DNA of 64,000 nucleotides from contig JAEUOR010000002.1 in the NCBI GenBank assembly GCA_016790635.1, positions 186,001 to 250,000 of the forward strand. Direction: 5' to 3'. The DNA comes from Burkholderiales bacterium. GTDB lineage: Bacteria > Pseudomonadota > Gammaproteobacteria > Burkholderiales > JAEUOS01. A model generated the notes under the pieces. The model worked only from the letters and a program-made list of their open reading frames with translations. It was not told the origin of the DNA and searched no databases. This document shows positions 62,406 through 64,000 of the stretch, piece after piece (the stretch's first letter is position 1; every line of letters starts with the position of its first letter). Both the position numbers and the translations under genes were made by a program.

Positions 62406-62443
62406 GGCAGCCCCTCGGGGCTGCCTCTGACGGTGGGTCACCG
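62406..62443 (-). promoter_or_regulatory. Strong hairpins in the 5' leader of the Rieske gene
   Basis: GGCAGCCCC and GGGGCTGCC (62406-62425) form a perfect 9-bp stem with a two-base loop. It ends just before GGGAGA, the ribosome site of the Rieske gene on the minus strand. A second stem, CGGTG/CACCG around GGT, lies at 62431-62443. This could restrict translation or end readthrough; no U-tract follows. Confidence 0.45.
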
Positions 62444-62649
62444 ACGGCGCATAGCGGCCGCCGGACCAGATGTCATGCGTCAGGCGCAGCGCGGGCCATC
62501 ACGCGCGAGCGGACAGCGGAGTCGGGGAGAGGACGACATGGACGGATTCTACCCCTGCCCAAAGGCGGATGCCAGCGTCTCGGGCCGTGGGTTGCGCGGT
62601 TTAGAATGTGGTGTTTCATCCGGCCCCGCAATTGCGGCGCGTGTGATCC

Positions 62650-62928
62650 TTGCCCAAGACCCCTCCTGTTGCCGCCCCGCCCGCCGCGGAAACCCTGAGC
62701 TTCGAGGCGGCCGTCGCCGAGCTTGACGCCATCGTCGCGGCGATGGAGTCGGGCAGCCTGCCGCTCGAGGAGTCGCTCGCGGCCTACAAGCGCGGCGCGG
62801 AACTGGTGCGCGCCGCGCAGGCACGCCTTTCGACCGCCGAGCAGCAGATTCGCATCCTCGAGGACGGCATGCTCAAGCCCTTCGAGGTTTCGGCCTCGCG
62901 CGCCGGCGCTGGAGAGGCTGACACGTGA
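62650..62928 (+). CDS. xseB: Exodeoxyribonuclease VII small subunit
   Basis: 92 aa from TTG 62650; no other start is available upstream because a stop lies just before. The body has LSFEAAVAELDAIVAAMESGSLPLEESLAAYKRGAELV, the XseB signature. It works with XseA (not in the window) to degrade single-stranded DNA. The stop overlaps the ispA start (GTGA). A -10-like TAGAAT lies at 62602-62607. Confidence 0.94.
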   Translation: MPKTPPVAAPPAAETLSFEAAVAELDAIVAAMESGSLPLEESLAAYKRGAELVRAAQARLSTAEQQIRILEDGMLKPFEVSASRAGAGEADT

Positions 62929-63812
62929 CCGATTTCGAACACTGGATGGCGGCCACGCAGGAGCGCATGGAAGGGGCGTTGGCGCGCTGCCTGCCCCCGT
63001 CCAGTCAGGTGCCCGCGCGCCTGCACGATGCGATGCGCTATGCCGTGCTGGGAGGCGGCAAGCGCGTACGCCCCTTGCTGGTATTCGCAGCCGGGGAGCT
63101 TGTCGATGCGCGCGCGCCCGCGCTCGAGCCTCCCGCGTGCGCGGTGGAACTGGTGCATGCCTATTCGTTGGTGCATGACGACCTGCCTTGCATGGACGAC
63201 GATGTCCTCAGACGCGGCAAGCCGACCGTGCACGTCGAATTCGACTACGCGACCGCGCTCTTGGCTGGTGACGCCTTGCAGACACAGGCCTTCGAGGTGC
63301 TGGCCGGGAGCGCAGAACTGGGCGAAACGCAACGCCTGCAGATGGTCGCGACGCTGGCACGCGCGGCCGGCTCGCGCGGCATGTGCGGCGGCCAGCAGAT
63401 CGACCTCGACGCCGTCGGCCAGGTCTTGAGCGAACCCGAACTGGAGATGATGCACATCCACAAGACCGGCGCCTTGATTCGCGCCGCCGTGCACATGGGT
63501 ACGCTGGCCGGCACCCCGCTGAGCGCGGCCGACGCCGGGCGCGTGGATCATTTCGCGAAGCAGGCCGGGCTGCTTTTCCAGGTCGTCGACGACATCCTCG
63601 ACGCTACCACCGACACCGCGACGCTGGGCAAGACCGCCGGCAAGGATCAGGCGGCCGACAAGCCGACCTATGTCTCCATTCTTGGCCTGGCCGCGGCGCG
63701 CACCAAGGCGCGCGACCTCCTGGAGGCGGCGCTGGAGGCGCTGTCGGTCTTCGGCGCGCGCGCGGCGCGTCTTTCCGCGTTGGCGCAGTTCATCGCCCGG
63801 CGCAGTTTCTGA
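62925..63812 (+). CDS. ispA: (2E,6E)-farnesyl diphosphate synthase
   Basis: 295 aa. The first aspartate-rich motif is [10 protein letters not shown] (Asp85 onward), the second [11 protein letters not shown] (Asp222, Asp223 and Asp226), with [10 protein letters not shown] and the K-T-G-A-L segment. It makes farnesyl diphosphate for quinones and undecaprenyl carriers. It is coupled to xseB and followed by dxs, the conserved betaproteobacterial order. Confidence 0.96.
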   Translation: MTDFEHWMAATQERMEGALARCLPPSSQVPARLHDAMRYAVLGGGKRVRPLLVFAAGELVDARAPALEPPACAVELVHAYSLVHDDLPCMDDDVLRRGKPTVHVEFDYATALLAGDALQTQAFEVLAGSAELGETQRLQMVATLARAAGSRGMCGGQQIDLDAVGQVLSEPELEMMHIHKTGALIRAAVHMGTLAGTPLSAADAGRVDHFAKQAGLLFQVVDDILDATTDTATLGKTAGKDQAADKPTYVSILGLAAARTKARDLLEAALEALSVFGARAARLSALAQFIARRSF

Positions 63813-63823
63813 CTTCACCACCC

Positions 63824-64000
63824 ATGTCCTTTTCCCTGCTGGAGACCATCAACAACCCGGCCGACCTGCGCCGCCTGGCGCGGCGCGAGCTCGATGTCCT
63901 GGCCGGGCAGTTGCGCGCCTTCGTGCTCGAATCGGTGGCCCGCACCGGCGGTCACCTGTCGTCCAACCTGGGAACGGTCGAACTGACCATCGCGCTGCAC
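63824..64000 (+). CDS. dxs: 1-deoxy-D-xylulose-5-phosphate synthase, N-terminal fragment
   Basis: 59 codons run to the window edge. [52 protein letters not shown] is the invariant Dxs N-terminus (with [10 protein letters not shown] contacting thiamine diphosphate). It begins 11 bp after ispA, so the first and later steps of isoprenoid supply are cotranscribed. Confidence 0.96.
   Translation, partial: MSFSLLETINNPADLRRLARRELDVLAGQLRAFVLESVARTGGHLSSNLGTVELTIALH

Overview
The window is compact, high-GC bacterial chromosome (roughly two thirds G+C by eye). Coding density is very high, many start and stop codons overlap (ATGA/GTGA), and GTG and TTG starts are common. The gene content points to a betaproteobacterium, probably Burkholderiales and perhaps Alcaligenaceae-like: four Bug-type tripartite-tricarboxylate receptors, livKHMGF and TRAP importers, many CoA-dependent catabolic enzymes, and a Rieske oxygenase / xseB / ispA / dxs block. 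I saw no rRNA, tRNA, CRISPR array, insertion sequence or prophage.

Layout. (1) 1-5946: tail of a Bug receptor, a PuuE-like deacetylase and a TetR regulator, then a minus-strand set (2-hydroxyacid dehydrogenase, PcaD-like hydrolase, ACMSD-like amidohydrolase) and a plus-strand HIBADH-like dehydrogenase. (2) 5958-11436: a branched-chain/aromatic-type ABC importer operon with a cupin gene between the two permease genes. (3) 11476-14914, minus strand: LLM flavin oxidoreductase, a small zinc-ribbon membrane protein, a TauD-like dioxygenase and a Bug receptor. (4) 15294-19956: GMC dehydrogenase plus a complete TRAP transporter; the upstream gap holds a perfect 20-bp palindrome.

(5) 20087-35197: seventeen consecutive minus-strand genes forming a CoA-ester catabolic locus: SDR, crotonase-like protein, NDP-forming acyl-CoA synthetase, two cupins, two Bug receptors, two NIPSNAP proteins, an EamA exporter, a tandem muconolactone-isomerase-like fusion, three acyl-CoA dehydrogenases, a thioesterase, a family III CoA-transferase and an NmrA-like reductase. 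A divergent LysR gene (35307) is the likely regulator. The substrate is unknown. This is the best candidate for an undescribed system.

(6) 36316-53570: mixed housekeeping and stress genes: amidase, typA, mltA, a 47-aa membrane protein, apaG, a DUF3047 lipoprotein, an Ada/AlkA fusion with ogt, a core-MetE homologue, ilvE with an apparent leader peptide, an MFS transporter, a LysR regulator, an MsbA-like ABC exporter and a secreted trypsin-like protease. (7) 53580-60028: threonine dehydratase followed by a tightly coupled run of poorly known genes (DUF3592, hydrolase, HEXXH lipoprotein, DUF6152, DUF6644, TIGR04282, a hydrolase fold lacking its serine, DUF3047). (8) 60045-64000: Dabb-like protein, sulfurtransferase and Rieske oxygenase on the minus strand; xseB, ispA and the start of dxs on the plus strand.

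Functionally, the first 35 kb is an import-and-degrade region for organic acids and probably aromatic or alicyclic carboxylates. The last 28 kb is mostly core metabolism, envelope maintenance and DNA repair. Family assignments come from reading protein motifs; no database search was run.
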